A stretch of 64,000 bases of DNA, from positions 264,897,958 through 264,961,957 of the forward strand of contig NC_080540.1 in the NCBI RefSeq assembly GCF_028640845.1, written 5' to 3'. This DNA comes from Ahaetulla prasina (taxonomy: Eukaryota > Chordata > Lepidosauria > Squamata > Colubridae). The notes under the pieces were generated by a model, which did no database searches, was not told the origin of the DNA, and saw only the letters and a list, made by a program, of their open reading frames with translations. A program made the translations under genes and the position numbers. Below are positions 32,779 to 45,139 of this stretch, one piece after another (position 1 is the stretch's first letter; every line of letters starts with the position of its first letter).

Positions 32779-33604
32779 AAACAAAGCCACATTTTTATTG
32801 ATATTTATCAAGGGAAGTGATAATATCTATAGGCTATGGTCAAAGGATGTTACGGCTCCTTATTTTTTTTATTAGTTAAGAAGATGAATGCTATCCTTTG
32901 TAGCTGAGCCTTTCTCTTAGTTTCTTGGCAACCCTGGCCTTTTATTGCATTAGGTGTCATCCAATATTCCCTGAGTATTTTCTTGAAGCAGCTGTTTTCT
33001 TCCTGATGGGCAAACTGCCAGCAGATTTTTATTGAGATTTTCCTTTCTGTTTTTTTTTTTTTTAGTTTTAGGCACAATAGGGAAATTCACAACTCTTTTG
33101 AATTTAAAATATGATATTAGAAAATATTAATAGAAGGATCTGGATACCCTCCCTAAACAGATTGGTATTAACCCAATTTCAGATGAGATGATGATATCCC
33201 TTGCAAAGAGGCTATTGAGCTTTTGTTTTCCCTTTAGGAAAATATGAGCCAGAGAGCAAAGCTTTCCTTTCTACCCAAATTGAAATCTTAAATATGTTTA
33301 CTCAGATGCAGTCCTTTATGGAATAAAGTATATTGAATATCTTTATCCTCATTAAGAGCTAATGGTTAAATTTCTCTCTAAACCAGAGCTTGCTCTCTTT
33401 CCATCCCCTCAGACAGAGAAGAGTTTCTCTCAGGAAATATTGTTTGCTGATATTTAAAGTTAATAACTGCTAAGAGAAGTAATATCTAATGTTTGGGATG
33501 TACGCATTGAATTTCAGTGTCATTCTAGGTCGGGTATGTAAGACTCCAGGAACAAACCTGAGAAGAGAGATTGTGGGATTAGGCCAATAATATGCTTTTA
33601 ATTA
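32779..33604. other. AT-rich DNA, no supported feature
   Basis: Nothing recognised. Confidence 0.45.
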
Positions 33605-33962
33605 AAAGGGACATGGTGGCTCAGCAGCTAAGACACTGAGCTTGTTGATTGAAAGGTCGGCAGTTCAGCAGTTTGAATCCCTAGTGCTGCATAACAGGGT
33701 GAGCTCCCGTTACTTGTCCCAGATTCTACTAACCTAGCAGTTCGAAAGCATGTAAAAAATGCAAGTAGAAAAATAGGGACCACCTTTGGTGGGAAGGTAA
33801 CAGCGTTCCGTGTACCTTTGGTATTTAGTCATGCTGGCCACATGACCACAGAGACGTCTTCGGACACCACTGGCTCTTTGGTTTTGAAACGGAGATGAGC
33901 ACCACCCCTAGAGTCAGGAACAACTAGCACATATGTGCAAGGGGAACCTTTACCTTTACCTT
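33605..33962 (+). mobile_element. Sauria-type SINE, full length (plus)
   Basis: The tRNA-like head GGGACATGGTGGCTCAGCAG (A box) and GCAGTTTGAATCCCTAG (B box) are followed by the unique body GTGAGCTCCCGTTACTTGTC, AAATAGGGACCACCTTTGG, GAGACGTCTTCGGACACC, and the tail TAGCACATATGTGCAAGGGG then AACCTTTACCTTTACC. Sauria SINEs are, from established knowledge, squamate-specific and share their 3' end with BovB, which is also present here. A 5'-truncated copy lies at 44165 on the minus strand. Confidence 0.9.
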
Positions 33963-33964
33963 TA

Positions 33965-35137
33965 TGCTTTTAATTGGTTAATAATTTGGGGGCAGGTCAG
34001 AGTAGAATATCCTTTTTCTTTTGAAAGGAAGTCCTCTTTTCCTGAAATAATTTTCAGTAACCACAATTCCGGATTAAGCATTCAATAGTACAGCAAATTT
34101 GGTAATTTAATACTTCCTGTTATATAAACATTTGTCCATAGTTTTTAGTTATGTGTAATGTTTTTGTTTTATTTTGTTTTCCAGGATGCTCTAATTGGTC
34201 TCTGCTGGTACAATTAAATTCATAAATAAATATTTTTTTTATTTCTCCCTCTTTTTCTAGCTTTAATTCAGCCTACACAAAAAAGTGGAATCCCAAATAG
34301 TTAAAATGACTATTGCTCCTTGTCACTGCATATGACATTCTCTGAGCTGTATTTTCCATCACTTCTGCCAGATTAGAAAATAAGAAATAACTAATCTCCA
34401 AATAGTTAAACAACAGGTTTGTTTTTTTCTGCTGGGCGTGTGCATGTGTGGGCAAAAGCACACATAGCAAATCTCAGTGAAGAAAAACGCCTTTCATTAT
34501 CATATACTTTATGACTTTGAATATCAGCAAGACATCAACTAACACTCCAACATCTTTTAAAACATCAGAGGACATGAAACTAAAGTATTACATTTCCAAT
34601 TTCTCTACTCCCCTTGGTTGAATAAAAACTCCCTGTAGGTATTCACTAATTCCAGTGTTTTTCCTTAGCATTACTTTCTAGAAACCACTGCAGTGCTATG
34701 TGAATTAAGTCCATTATCTAATATCAAGTTAACATTTTGTTTTATGGGTAATACACATGCAAGATATCGATTTTCAGAAGAGAAAGATTTGCTTTCCCAT
34801 TGCTTGACAGTTTATCAATATTCTGATAGCATGCAATACTTACAGTTATTGCTATTTTCCCTTTCAAAAACAGTGATAATTCCTCTTTAGTTGCCGAGAT
34901 GCATTATTTTTCTTTCCCAAGATATAAATCATATACTCTTTTTTAAATATATATTGCTAATGCAATTCTGGGGAGTATTTTAATTTTCAGTATTCTGGGT
35001 AGGATTAGACTTGGTGTAAAACTACAACATATTTTTATTGAAAATACTTCTACAAATTCTGTAATCCATGTTAACAGTCCTAACTTGTTTTAACTGGTAC
35101 AAAGATACTCCTTCTCATATGTCTATGGGGATTCTTT
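33965..35137. other. AT-rich DNA, no supported feature
   Basis: Nothing recognised. Confidence 0.45.
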
Positions 35138-35525
35138 TTTATTTTTTATTTATTTTATTTTGTCACAACAGTATACACAAACATCAACATAAAAGAACAA
35201 CACATCATATAAGCATATATATAAGCAAAAGTATGCAATAACTATATTAATTTGATATAATGAAAGGGAACAATAGGACAGGAACGGTAGGCACTTTTGT
35301 GCTCTTATGCATGCCCCTTATAGTCCTCTTAGGAATGGGGTGAGGTCAATAGTAGACAGTTTTTGGTTGAAGTTTTTGGGATTTTGAGAAGAGACCACAG
35401 AGTCAAGTAGTGTGTTCCAAGTGTTAACAACTCATATTTTATGCAATCAAGATTGAAGCAGTTAACATTAAGTTTAAATCTGTTGTTTGCTCTTGTATTA
35501 CTGCGATTGAAGCTGAAGGAATCAT
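35138..35525 (-). mobile_element. CR1-type LINE 3' end (minus)
   Basis: The left side is a TTTTATT tail, then TGTCACAACAGTATACACAA. Further right, AGGAATGGGGTGAGGTCAAT and GACCACAGAGTCAAGTAGTG are the complement of the CR1 3' coding end seen on the plus strand at 2700-2815. It is 5'-truncated near 35525 and non-coding. Confidence 0.88.
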
Positions 35526-35544
35526 CTTAATATGATTAATTTTA

Positions 35545-35700
35545 ATCATCCAGGTCATGGGTGTCAAAAGGCAACTGGGCTTTCTTGTTTGTTTTCTTGA
35601 AAATGTTTCACTTCTCATCCAAGACGCTTCTTCCGTTGGTCAGAATTGCCTTTTGAAAAAGCACCTTTGGGTTTCCTTCTCTCAGAAGCCGCCTGTTTTC
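35545..35700 (-). repeat. PLE-like terminal repeat family C (minus)
   Basis: The minus strand reads GGAAGAAGCGTCTTGG, ATGAGAAGTGAAACATTTTC, AAGAAAACAAACAAGAAAGC, CCAGTTGCC. It matches the family C core and tail at 9165 and 10174. A detached piece AAAAAGCACCTTTGGG follows in the opposite orientation at 35655, suggesting an inverted junction. Confidence 0.55.
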
Positions 35701-35994
35701 TAAGGAGGACCTTAAAATGAGAAGAATCCACAAACTCTTCAGGTCAAAGTCTCATCAAAAACTAAAGATGGAATATCAATGGAATCAGATGACTTTTTAA
35801 CTTGTAGCCATTCATTTATTTATTTTATTTGTCTTAATTGGTCTTAAGCTCATTTGTCTCAGTCCAAACCCTAACGGGCATAGAATTTAGCAACATATAT
35901 GTTTAAAAAAATCACTACTACTACTATTACTACTGTTATTACTGTTAAGATATTAGGACATAATCTTGAACCTTTCACCTCTGTTTCCCCGAAG

Positions 35995-36172
35995 CTGACA
36001 CATAAAGTCGATATCCTGACAACCTATTGTAAGATCATCTTCCCCAGCAGTTTCATGTAAATGATAAATAAAAGCTAGAGGTGCTGACCCTTGTGGCACT
36101 CCATAACTAAAGAGTTTGACACTTGATGTCTGTGCCCTGGCTGAAACAACCTTCCTAGGTGTTTCTTAGGAA
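35995..36172 (-). pseudogene. Possible L2-type LINE RT fragment (minus)
   Basis: The minus strand has TATGGAGTGCCACAAGGGTC (GVPQG-like), then TTTACATGAAACTGCTGGGG, matching the order of the L2 reverse transcriptase near its YADD box. Stops are frequent. Family and limits are uncertain. Confidence 0.4.
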
Positions 36173-36242
36173 TAAGAAGAACCACATAAAAAGCAACGTT
36201 TCAAACTCTTGGAGGCAACTCAGAAGATTTTATAGTCTATGG

Positions 36243-36400
36243 CAGGAGTCTTCAACCTTGGTCCCTTTAAGACTTGTGGACTTCAACTCCCAGAGTTCCT
36301 CAGACAGCAAAGCAAAGCTCAGCCAGCAAAGCAAAGCTGGCTGAGGACTCTGGGAGTTGAAGTCCACAAATCTTAAAGGGACCAAGATTGGAGACCCCTG
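36243..36400. mobile_element. Palindromic hAT MITE, GGTCTCCAACCTT family, copy B
   Basis: Ends CAGGAGTCTTCAACCTTGG and CCAAGATTGGAGACCCCTG. TSD GTCTATGG at 36235-36242 and GTCTATTG at 36401-36408. The centre has an internal repeat of CAGCAAAGCAAAGCT (36305-36340). Confidence 0.88.
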
Positions 36401-36408
36401 GTCTATTG

Positions 36409-38122
36409 GAATATTTCCCTATCTCAGGAGTTTTAGGATGCATAGAGTTCAACTCTTAAAAATCCTCTAAGCAAACATGCATGACTGGGGAATTCTGGGT
36501 TTTGAAGCTCACACATTTTAAAATTGCTGAGATTGAGGAACAATTGATATTGAAGGCTAATAAGAGTGGTACCTGTCTAATATTTCTGAACTGAATAATG
36601 ATTTATTGACAGTGTGGGGTAACACTGATTCGTCGATGCAGGCAGCAGCACCACCTTAAGAATATTTTCACCACCACTCTGATCCAGATTACTGCTTTCT
36701 GCATGGAAGATTCATCACCAGAAAGGCTGAGTCCAGAATCTTGTCCACTTCTTTGGGAGTCAACAGCATGACATTAGTAATGATTGTTGAGGCTGACAGG
36801 AGTTCATTCAAACCTCATAGTTACCTAGTCTCATTTCAGATAAATGGAATTATTTTCTCAATGAATCAAATGGATAAAGATCTCTATTTCTGGAAGGAAA
36901 AATCCAATCTTGACCCAGCCATTATTTTAAGATTCTGAGAGCTATTTTTTAAATAATCCTTTAATGGTAAGGATTTTAAAAAAGAAGAAAAGGAGACATG
37001 GTTAACTCCCATTTTGGCCTTGTTTATGCATGCTAGTGGAAAATTAGATATCTTGGCTTTTCTGACACTAGAATGCTCTGACAATAAATAATCCTGTAAA
37101 AATAAAAAATTAAATAATAATAATAATAATAAATAAAAAATTACATCCTGTAAAATAATAATTCTAAAGAGATTAACCAGCTAACAATGTTCCTAAATAT
37201 CCAGGGGAACTGCAAGAAAGGGATAAAGAGAGAAGTTAGTCAATTATATAACATGTATTAAGACAATATGGTGCACACCACTGACTTATGTACTTGTGTG
37301 CAATGATAGTCACAATAAGTTTTGTCATTTTTGCACCACTGGAATTTTAAATTTCACTAAGTCACATGTAATTGAGCACTAGCATTCAGTATAACTTAAA
37401 GAGGAAAAGTATACTTTTAGACTTTTTGTACTAAATAGGTTTTTGAGGATTTTTAAAAAAATATGTAACTAATTAAAGACTTCTAAAAATACTCAAAATT
37501 AAATACTGGTTTCTGTAGTTTCCATCAAATGCATGCATAGAAGGAAGGAATATGTTGGAAGATATAATTTTTAGATAATTTGAAGAACCTTTATGGCCTA
37601 ACTATTTATTCTTTACTTTTTATCCCTAGAACCAGTAGGAATAAATTATAAGCATTCTATTTTCCAGGAGATGGGGGAATCGCTTCTGAATTTTCACTTT
37701 ATAAGCAGACATTTCCAGTATTGAAATAAATAAGTGTATTTACAGGTATCGGGGTGACAGTGATGAACAGTTTAGAGAATAAAGTTATGAGTGAAAATGT
37801 AAAAAGAGATAACCTGAACAATAATATAATGGATTCTGAGTCTAAAATGCATATTAGGCAAAATGCTAAATCTACAGAACTGTCATTTAAGGCATGAAAA
37901 TTGATTAGCTGAGAAAATGGGAAACATTCTCCTACTAAGCATGAGCATAACATCCCAAAGCAGATGGGTCACCAATGTAAAGTTAAAAGTGATGACTTAT
38001 CAAAGATTTCTCCAAAGAACTTCTCAAAGTTTTCTACAAATCAGTAAAAACAAAAATAAGTGATTTGAGAGATTCACAAAAACATGCAAAATGATGGTTC
38101 GCTAAAATGTAAGTTCAAGCAT
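36409..38122. other. AT-rich DNA with a decayed half MITE and a TAA run
   Basis: 36425-36545 resembles a degenerate arm of the GGTCTCC MITE (GGGGAATTCTGGGTTTTGAA). A TAA/AAT run is at 37110-37140. Otherwise nothing recognised. Confidence 0.4.
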
Positions 38123-38632
38123 GAATAGAATAGAATAGAATAGAATTTTTTATTGGCCAAGTGTGATTGGACACACAAGGAATTTGTCTTGGTGCCTAGG
38201 TTCTCAGTGTACATAAAAGAAAAGATACATTCATCAAGGTACAACATTTACAACACAAATGATGGTCAGTATATCAATATAAATCATAAGGATTGCCAGC
38301 AACAAAGTTACAGTCATACAGTCATAAGTGGAAGGAGATGGGTGATGGGGACGATGAGAAGATTAATAGTAGTGCAGATTCAGTAAATAGTTTGACAGTG
38401 TTGAAGGAATTATTTGTTTAGCAGAGTGATGGCCTTCGGGAAAAAACTGTTCTTGTGTCTAGTTGTTCTGGTGTGCAGTGCTCTATAGCGTCGTTTTGAG
38501 GGTAGGAGTTGAAACAGTTTATGTCCAGGATGCGAGTGATCTGCAAATATTTTCACGGCCCTCTTCTTGATTCGTGCAGTATACAGGTCCTCAATGGAAG
38601 GCAGGTTGGTAGCAATTATTTTTTCTGCAGTA
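38123..38632 (-). mobile_element. L3/CR1-type LINE 3' end with AATAG tail (minus), copy 2
   Basis: The tail GAATAGAATAGAATAGAATA is at 38123-38145. The minus strand upstream includes AGTTTTTTCCCGAAGGCCAT and GAGGACCTGTATACTGCACG, the decayed C-terminal coding end of the LINE (EDLYTARIKKRAVKIFADH-like). It is longer than the other two copies and truncated near 38632. Confidence 0.88.
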
Positions 38633-38639
38633 TGAATCT

Positions 38640-39581
38640 AATATAGCTTAAAAGTCACCAAGAATGGGAGGTAGTTTAACTCCGTTGAATCTGGAACCAA
38701 AGAGTGAAAATAGAAAAATATCTGAGGGAACAGTGGACTTATCTGAAGTCCCAAAACATCCCAGTGACAATGGAGAAATTTCAGTGGCCATATATCATAT
38801 CACTCATTGCACGTCAGGGTTAAAATTCCCAGCAGGAAGGGAAATGACATGAGTATAAGAATGTTAGAGATGTCTATGATGAGAAAAGGCACATTGCAGA
38901 GGAAGTAGGACTGAATGTTGTTCTGCTTTGCCTGCCAAAGAGGAAGAATAAGTTGTAGCGATGGGTTTATGCAGAAATGACCTCACTTTTGAATCTACTA
39001 GTTGATTGCTCCACTGCTATAGACAATCTTCAGTTGAATAGATCCATAATATGGCTTGCTTAAAGTAATTTCTTTTCACTATGTGCATCTTCTAATAGAC
39101 TTTAAGGGACATGAGGAAGAGATGGGAAAGGTCAAAATCAGAATAAGTTGATTTTATCTGACTCTTGCAATCTACCTAATGCTTCTGGCTAATTTCCAAA
39201 CTTTCCAGTCTCTAACTGGTTGTGATTGCTATAAAACAAAATGAGAAGCACATCTGCTTCTTCTTTAAATATGTCTAACCCAGAGACTTTGCTAAAGTTC
39301 CACTTATAACTCTAAGCATATTAGTTGGTACAAAATACTATTGTCAAGGGAAACTGATTTCTGAGCAAATGAATAGCATATATCTTATTGGTTTAGGAAA
39401 GTACTCATTATCATATACTAATTCCTTAACCAGAGAGTTTAGACTTGATAAATATAAGGATTTCAAATTTCATTTTTCTTGCTCTGCTGTCTATATAGCT
39501 TCTCCTATCACATAAATGTTATGTCATCATTTGCCTCCCATTCAAATTCAAGTAATATAACATTATCCCCTTCTCCACTAA

Positions 39582-39584
<3 letters not shown>
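38640..39584. other. AT-rich DNA, no supported feature
   Basis: Nothing recognised. Confidence 0.45.

Positions 39585-39629
<45 letters not shown>
39585..39629. repeat. GT microsatellite
   Basis: About 22 GT units. Confidence 0.97.
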
Positions 39630-39631
<2 letters not shown>

Positions 39632-39687
39632 ATCAAGCTTCTATCATGATGGAAGAGCCAAAACAAGAGAACTAAGTAGCTTTATTG

Positions 39688-39721
39688 ATTGGTTGATTGA
39701 TTGATTGATTGATTGATTGAC
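39688..39721. repeat. TTGA microsatellite
   Basis: About eight TTGA units, preceded by TTGATTGGTTGA. Confidence 0.95.
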
Positions 39722-40075
39722 AGCTTATTTCTGCACAAAGCCACTTTGTGGCTTTGTGCTAAAGAGCGCATTCTACTCCCCAACTATGAAACTGCCTGTT
39801 AAAATTTTACTTTTCACCCATTTCTTTACAGCTGAATAAGGGAATCAGAAGAATTAGTTTTTTTCTGTTCCATTACAAAAACAACTGAAACTATTTAAAA
39901 AGAGAATAAGCTTGCCCAAAACAGAATGAGAACTTGAAAAAAAAACTCTTTGGAATAGCTTTAATAAATAAAACCAAATTTATCTTACCTGATTTTGTGA
40001 ATTTAACTAGGAAATGTTCCAGCAAAACATTGTCAGGGAGGTAGCAAACTCTAGTGGGATTTAGACACCCTAGTT

Positions 40076-40202
40076 CAGGGGTGTCAAATTTGCATCATCA
40101 CAGCAGCATCACATGATGTATCATGACTTTTTCCCCCCTTCGCTAAACCAGGTGTGGGCATGGCCAGCATGTGACACATCTGGCCCGCAGGCCATGAGTT
40201 TC
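40076..40202. mobile_element. hAT-like MITE (GGTGTCAAA family), right end decayed
   Basis: The left end CAGGGGTGTCAAATTTGC is intact. The right part CATCTGGCCCGCAGGCCATG then AGTTTCCAGC is the expected approach to the mirror end, but the final GACACCCCTG is lost. No TSD. Confidence 0.6.
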
Positions 40203-40400
40203 CAGCTATATATTACAACTGGGAAAAGCATAGCTTTCGTAATCTCCCAAACAGCAGAAATCTCTTGATTTCATTATTACAGATACTATCCCTGTGAATT
40301 TTTGACCCTAAGAATGTAAACCCTGTTACAATTTCAACTAATTCACAATTTTTTGTGGCCAATAAATTCGAAAGCCTTTGTATAATCAATAAAACAAAAA
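40203..40400 (-). pseudogene. BovB/RTE-type LINE fragment (minus)
   Basis: The minus strand encodes VEIVTGFTFLGSKI and NNEIKRFLLFGR, then, after a gap in homology, AMLFPVVIYSW. These match the BovB segments FIFLGSKITADG, EIKRRLLLGRK and KAMVFPVAMY in order, with the intervening part deleted. Upstream (right) there is no further match. Confidence 0.6.
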
Positions 40401-40437
40401 CAAATAAAGGAAGAAGAGACATTTTTTCCTTTTCCAT

Positions 40438-40701
40438 TATACATTAGATGTTAGCAATGATATGCCATGTATTCCTGCCTCTTTTGATTACACTTCTGGC
40501 TATTTTTGTTACCTGGATTGTTGAACCATGAATTGCAAAACCTTGAGCATTATCTTACTTGTATGTAGCAGTTTTGTCAGACACTTTAAGTAATTTTTAG
40601 TAATATCTTTTCTTTAAAATTGGGATATAAATTGACCTTTTCCAGTCTCTGGGCCAGTGTTCTATTTTCCATACTTGCTTAGAAATGACAAGTATAACTT
40701 C
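40438..40701. other. AT-rich DNA, no supported feature
   Basis: Nothing recognised. Confidence 0.4.
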
Positions 40702-40709
40702 ATCTGCTG

Positions 40710-41039
40710 CAGGAGTGAAATCCAGCAAGTTCTGGAGAACCAAGAGCAGAAATTTTGAGTAGTTCGGAGAACCGGTAGTGGAAATTTTGAGTGGTTTGGA
40801 GAACTGGCAAATACCGCCTCTGGCTGGCCCCAGAGTTGGGTGGAAATGGAGATTTTGTAATATCTTTTCCCCAGGAGTGGGGAAGGAATGGGGATTTTAC
40901 AGTATCCTTCCCCTGGAGTCAGGTGGGAATGGAGATTTTGCAGTATCCTTCCGCTGCCCACCAAGCCACGCCCACCAAGCCATGCCCACCAAGCCAAGCC
41001 CACAGAACCAGTAGTAAAAAAATTTGAATTTCACCACTG
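40710..41039. mobile_element. hAT-type MITE, GGTGGG/ACCGGT family, copy 4
   Basis: Ends CAGGAGTGAAATCCAGC and GAATTTCACCACTG. Perfect TSD ATCTGCTG (40702-40709, 41040-41047). The interior has AGTTCGGAGAACCGGTAGTG and CCAAGCCACGCCCACC repeats. Confidence 0.93.
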
Positions 41040-41100
41040 ATCTGCTGGTATTTCATCAACTTTTGAAGCTGATTGCAGTTTGATTTTTATTAGTTTCAGA

Positions 41101-41147
<47 letters not shown>
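41101..41147. repeat. CA microsatellite
   Basis: About 22 CA units. Confidence 0.97.
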
Positions 41148-41148
<1 letters not shown>

Positions 41149-43087
41149 TTTAGTTTCTTTGGGTGTATTTTGTGTAGTGAGCTGCCCTGTTCTTCATTTC
41201 TTTATTAGAGCATTTTAATTTGAGTATGTATTTAATAATAATAATCGTTTAAATATATAATACTATATAAAAATTTCCCCCTCCTCCTCCTCCTGGGTTC
41301 CCAGTTCTTTGATATATGCAATGCTAGCAATATGCAGCAAGCAAATTGCATTGGAGAAAATCAGGATCCTGGATGTGAAGTAGATACAGTATTAAGAAAT
41401 TGACCAAAGGCAATGCTAAGCAAACTAAAGATGTTGATCTAGCAATTATCTAAAACTGACAGTCAGCTTTTATTGTTAGCATGTTCATTATTAATCATTC
41501 CTGCTCTGAGCAAAGAACTGTTTTTTCTTTTTTAAAGCTGAGAGTTATATCACAGAATTCAGACCAGTGTAGAAATCAACGGATAGCTACATTTTGAATG
41601 ATGTATTAGTGAGCATGGGATTGCTTTGTTTTAAAAGGTACGATGAGAGAAAATTTCCAATATTATTAAAATTCATATTATCTTAGGTTATAAAAAAAAA
41701 CAAGTTCCTAACACCTAACCATTTCTATTTCGCTGAGCTCCCAAAGGATAAATAGAATGGAAATTAGAGTAATGAAAAATAAATGTTTGAATTCTGTAGA
41801 TGTTCAAGTCAAGTCATGTTTATTCAGTGGATTTATCACAGCTCAAATAATAAAACGTTTTTTGGATACAATTCTTACTGGTCTTTGCCTTGAAGTAAGA
41901 AAAGCTGGAATAAAACTTAGATAGTTCTTCCTCCCTTTTAAGCAGGAATCATAGTAGTAAAGTTAATATAAGCAATTTAATGGAGAGAAATGAAGTGATT
42001 ATGATCTAATGGTCTCATTTTAAAACATATTATATTATGCGTTGTTATCAATATATTAAATGATGGTGAATTCTACTCATCATATTAAATTATCCAGAAC
42101 ATTAATGTGTCAAAGTCTAAATACTTTCAGGATTATGAAATACTGATGTTAAATGAAATACTAATTAAACCATTGTCAGTTTAGATCTTTAGGGCAATGC
42201 AGAATATGGAGTTAAATAATGAAGCTTTTTATAATATATTTTAAATTTAGAGATATAGATGATCATTTGTGCTCTCTTATATCTAAATACTGAGTAATAT
42301 CAAGACATAACGCTCAAGTCATAAGTGACATATATATCAATTAACCATCTTTCATAAATTAAGTGAAGTCTTGAAGTTGTTGGTTTTGATTTGTTGCTGT
42401 ATTTTGATGCTACCTAGTTATCAAAGGATTAGTTATCTTATTTTTGTTTATACTGCAGAATGGTGAGATAGTTTTTTTGATTGATAGCAGAATAAACACT
42501 AAATCAAACCCTGGATCTATTATGCAGACAATGGCTAGAACTTGCTTTACAGACCTAAGATGAATTTCAACAGAAACTATGGCTGAGAGTTGATTTGGAA
42601 TGGAAAGCAAAAAGTGCTGCAGAATGCACAGTGGCACAAATATGACTGCTATTTGCAACTCAGATAATGAGAGTATGGATTCAAAATGAACTCACTGAAG
42701 CAGATTCTCCTGGCATCACATGGCAGCCGCAATTAGAATAAGATTAGTATGAAGTTATCTCCATTTTAATTGCCTGGCAATAAAATGGCAGTGATTTAAT
42801 CTTGCCTTCTTTTGGGGTATTTTTTTTTTCACTTTCTAGTCTAATCTTCAGCCCTGAGATTTGCTGTTATGCAGAGTTTTTAACAAGGATTTTTCTGTGA
42901 TGAAGTGTTACTTCACTTAAAATAGAATCACAAAATTGATGTGTCTTCCCTTCTGAGTGCTGGAATAGTCACATTGCTTTGTTTTGCTTCGCTCCCAGCC
43001 ATTGGCAGAAGTGAAGCCAACGCTGGAAGGACACATTTCAAGGAATTATGTAGCCTTCTGTTCATCAAAATAAAGTATCTTTTGCCA
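41148..43087. other. 1.9 kb of AT-rich DNA, no supported feature
   Basis: Nothing recognised. Confidence 0.45.
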
Positions 43088-43095
43088 CCTCAACT

Positions 43096-43431
43096 CAGTG
43101 GTGGGATTCAATTTTTTTTTACTACCAGTTCTGTGGGCATGGCTTGGTGGACGTGCCATGGCTTGGTAGGCGTGTCAGGGAAAGGATACTGTAAAATCTC
43201 CATTCCCACCCCACTCTAAGGGAAGTATACTGTAAAATCTCCATTCCCACCCCACTCCAGGGGAAAGTTAGTGCAAAATCCCCATTGCCTCCCGATCAGC
43301 TGGGACTCTGGAGGCAGAGAATAGATGGGGGTGGGGCCAGTCAGAGGTGGTATTTACCGGTTTCCCAAACTATTAAAAATTTCTGCTACCGGTTCTCCAG
43401 AACTGATCAGAACCTGCTAAATACAGCTCTG
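43096..43431. mobile_element. hAT-type MITE, GGTGGG/ACCGGT family, copy 5
   Basis: Left end CAGTGGTGGGATTCAA with a decayed right end TAAATACAGCTCTG. TSD CCTCAACT at 43088-43095 and CATCAAGT at 43432-43439 (6 of 8). It is older than most of its relatives here. Confidence 0.82.
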
Positions 43432-43439
43432 CATCAAGT

Positions 43440-44164
43440 CCAGCATTGAAGCAGAGCAAACTGGCATTGCTATTATCTAGTATTTATAAGAGATTCTCAT
43501 TCAGTGATTGCAGTTATGGCAGTGATAAAAAGTAACTTTGCAACTACTTCTCACATTTATGATCTTTTTAGGTCTGCAAAGCAAAGAAAACATGAAGCAT
43601 GTTTGTAAGTACAGTCATGTTTTCACTTAGCAATCACTTCACATAACAACTGATTTGCTAGTTCCATTTATTTATTTACTAAACAAGAACTATTTGCATA
43701 CATTTAGATCATAAAGATTTATATTAATCAGTCTGGAGAAAATTGCTTCAGATCAAAATATGTTAGAATTCATTATTGGTAGATCAAAAGATTTCTTTGC
43801 AAGTTTGTGTCAGGGAATCATCGTAGTACAGCTGCATGTTGAAAACAGGTGACATTGTATGCTAAAAGCCTTTAGCCAACTTCATGATCAGTCAGACTGG
43901 CTGAAGAGAAATCTCTGCAAATCACCTTGGAGACTTGGAGGCTCAACCTCAATCGACGGTTTGGGGAGCACTAAACAACAACCCTCCCCCCCAGGCTCCT
44001 TTTGAGTAAACATCACTTTTTTTAAAATAGTGAAACATTGACATTTGCAAACCTGTTACTGAGAAAAGAAACTATAAATAAATATTTACCACAAAAGGGC
44101 ATTTCAGTCAAAGATGAGAAGAAAAGGGCACACAATGTGTCTCATTAATTAATGCTTTTAAAAT
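43440..44164. other. AT-rich DNA, no supported feature
   Basis: Nothing recognised. Confidence 0.45.
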
Positions 44165-44438
44165 GTTTAAAGGTAAAGGTTTCCCTCGCACATATGTGCT
44201 AGTCGTTGCCGACTCTAGGGGCGGTGCTCATCTCCGTTTCAAAGCTGAAGAGCCAGTGCTGTCTGAAGATGTCTCCGTGGTCATGTGGCCGGCATGACTC
44301 AACACCAAAGGCGCGCGGAACGCTGCTACCTTCCCACCAAAGGTGGTCTCTATTTTTTCTACTTGCATTTTTACATGCTTTCGAAACTGCTAGGTTGGCA
44401 GAAACTGGGACAAGTAACAAGAGCTCACCCCGTTACAC
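44165..44438 (-). mobile_element. Sauria-type SINE, 5'-truncated (minus)
   Basis: From the left: AAGGTAAAGGTTTCCCTCGC, ACATATGTGCTAGTCGTTGC, CATCTCCGTTTCAAAGCTG and CAAGTAACAAGAGCTCACC. This is the complement of the copy at 33605 minus its tRNA head. Confidence 0.9.
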
Positions 44439-44653
44439 GCACAAAAGAGGTAACTTGATATTCTACCCATTTGAGTTCATAATTTACTTTTTTATTTCTA
44501 CATTGCTAAATAGCCAGTAAAGGGTTTATATTACATTCAGAAGGAGTCAATCATGTCACAATTTCTCTCTATATCATCTTCCTTAAAAAATCATTAAAAA
44601 ATTGCTATTATGATTTTTAATTAAAAAGTATATGTATTTTGCATGCATTACAG

Positions 44654-44782
44654 CAGGGATGTTCAACCTTGGCAACTTTAAGATTTGTGGGCTTCAACTC
44701 CCAAAGTTCTCCAGTGATGGGCTTGGGAATTCTGGGAGTTGAACTCCACAAGTCTTAAAGTTGCCAAGGTTGGAAATCCCTA
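44654..44782. mobile_element. Palindromic hAT MITE, GGTCTCCAACCTT family, copy C
   Basis: Ends CAGGGATGTTCAACCTTGG and CCAAGGTTGGAAATCCCTA. Perfect TSD CATTACAG (44646-44653, 44783-44790). The last base of the right end has changed from G to A. Confidence 0.93.
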
Positions 44783-45020
44783 CATTACAGTCTTGTAAGT
44801 GGGCATGTGCATAGAAATAGATAAAACGGACTTGGAAATATTTGTAAAAGTAACCCACAAATACACATAAAAGTTAAATGGTTGATAGGTGTCTCTGAAT
44901 CTACAGGTTGTCATAAAAGCATGTTCTGTAATTGAAATTCAGAATTCTTTCTTTCTTAACTTAACCTTTCCTAGAAAGTCCTTCGCTGACTTTCTTTCTA
45001 TCAGTGCCATTGATCTAAAT

Positions 45021-45131
45021 CAGGGGTCTCCAACCTTGGTCCCTTTAAGACTTGTGGACTTCAAGTCCCAGAGTTGGACTCTGGGAGTTGAAGTCCACAA
45101 GTCTTAAAGGGACCAAGGTTGGAGACCCCTG
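45021..45131. mobile_element. Palindromic hAT MITE, GGTCTCCAACCTT family, copy D (near-perfect hairpin)
   Basis: A 111-bp element with ends CAGGGGTCTCCAACCTTGG and its exact complement. The arms stay complementary for about 53 bp, with essentially one mismatch before a tiny loop. Perfect TSD ATCTAAAT (45013-45020, 45132-45139). Confidence 0.96.
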
Positions 45132-45139
45132 ATCTAAAT

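Noticed and set aside
33605..33700. tRNA-like A and B boxes
   Set aside because: They belong to the heads of SINEs; no cloverleaf with an acceptor stem can be completed, so no tRNA gene is called.
35811..35990. TTTATT and CTA/TTA runs as a possible LINE tail
   Set aside because: They could not be joined to a recognisable element body on either strand.
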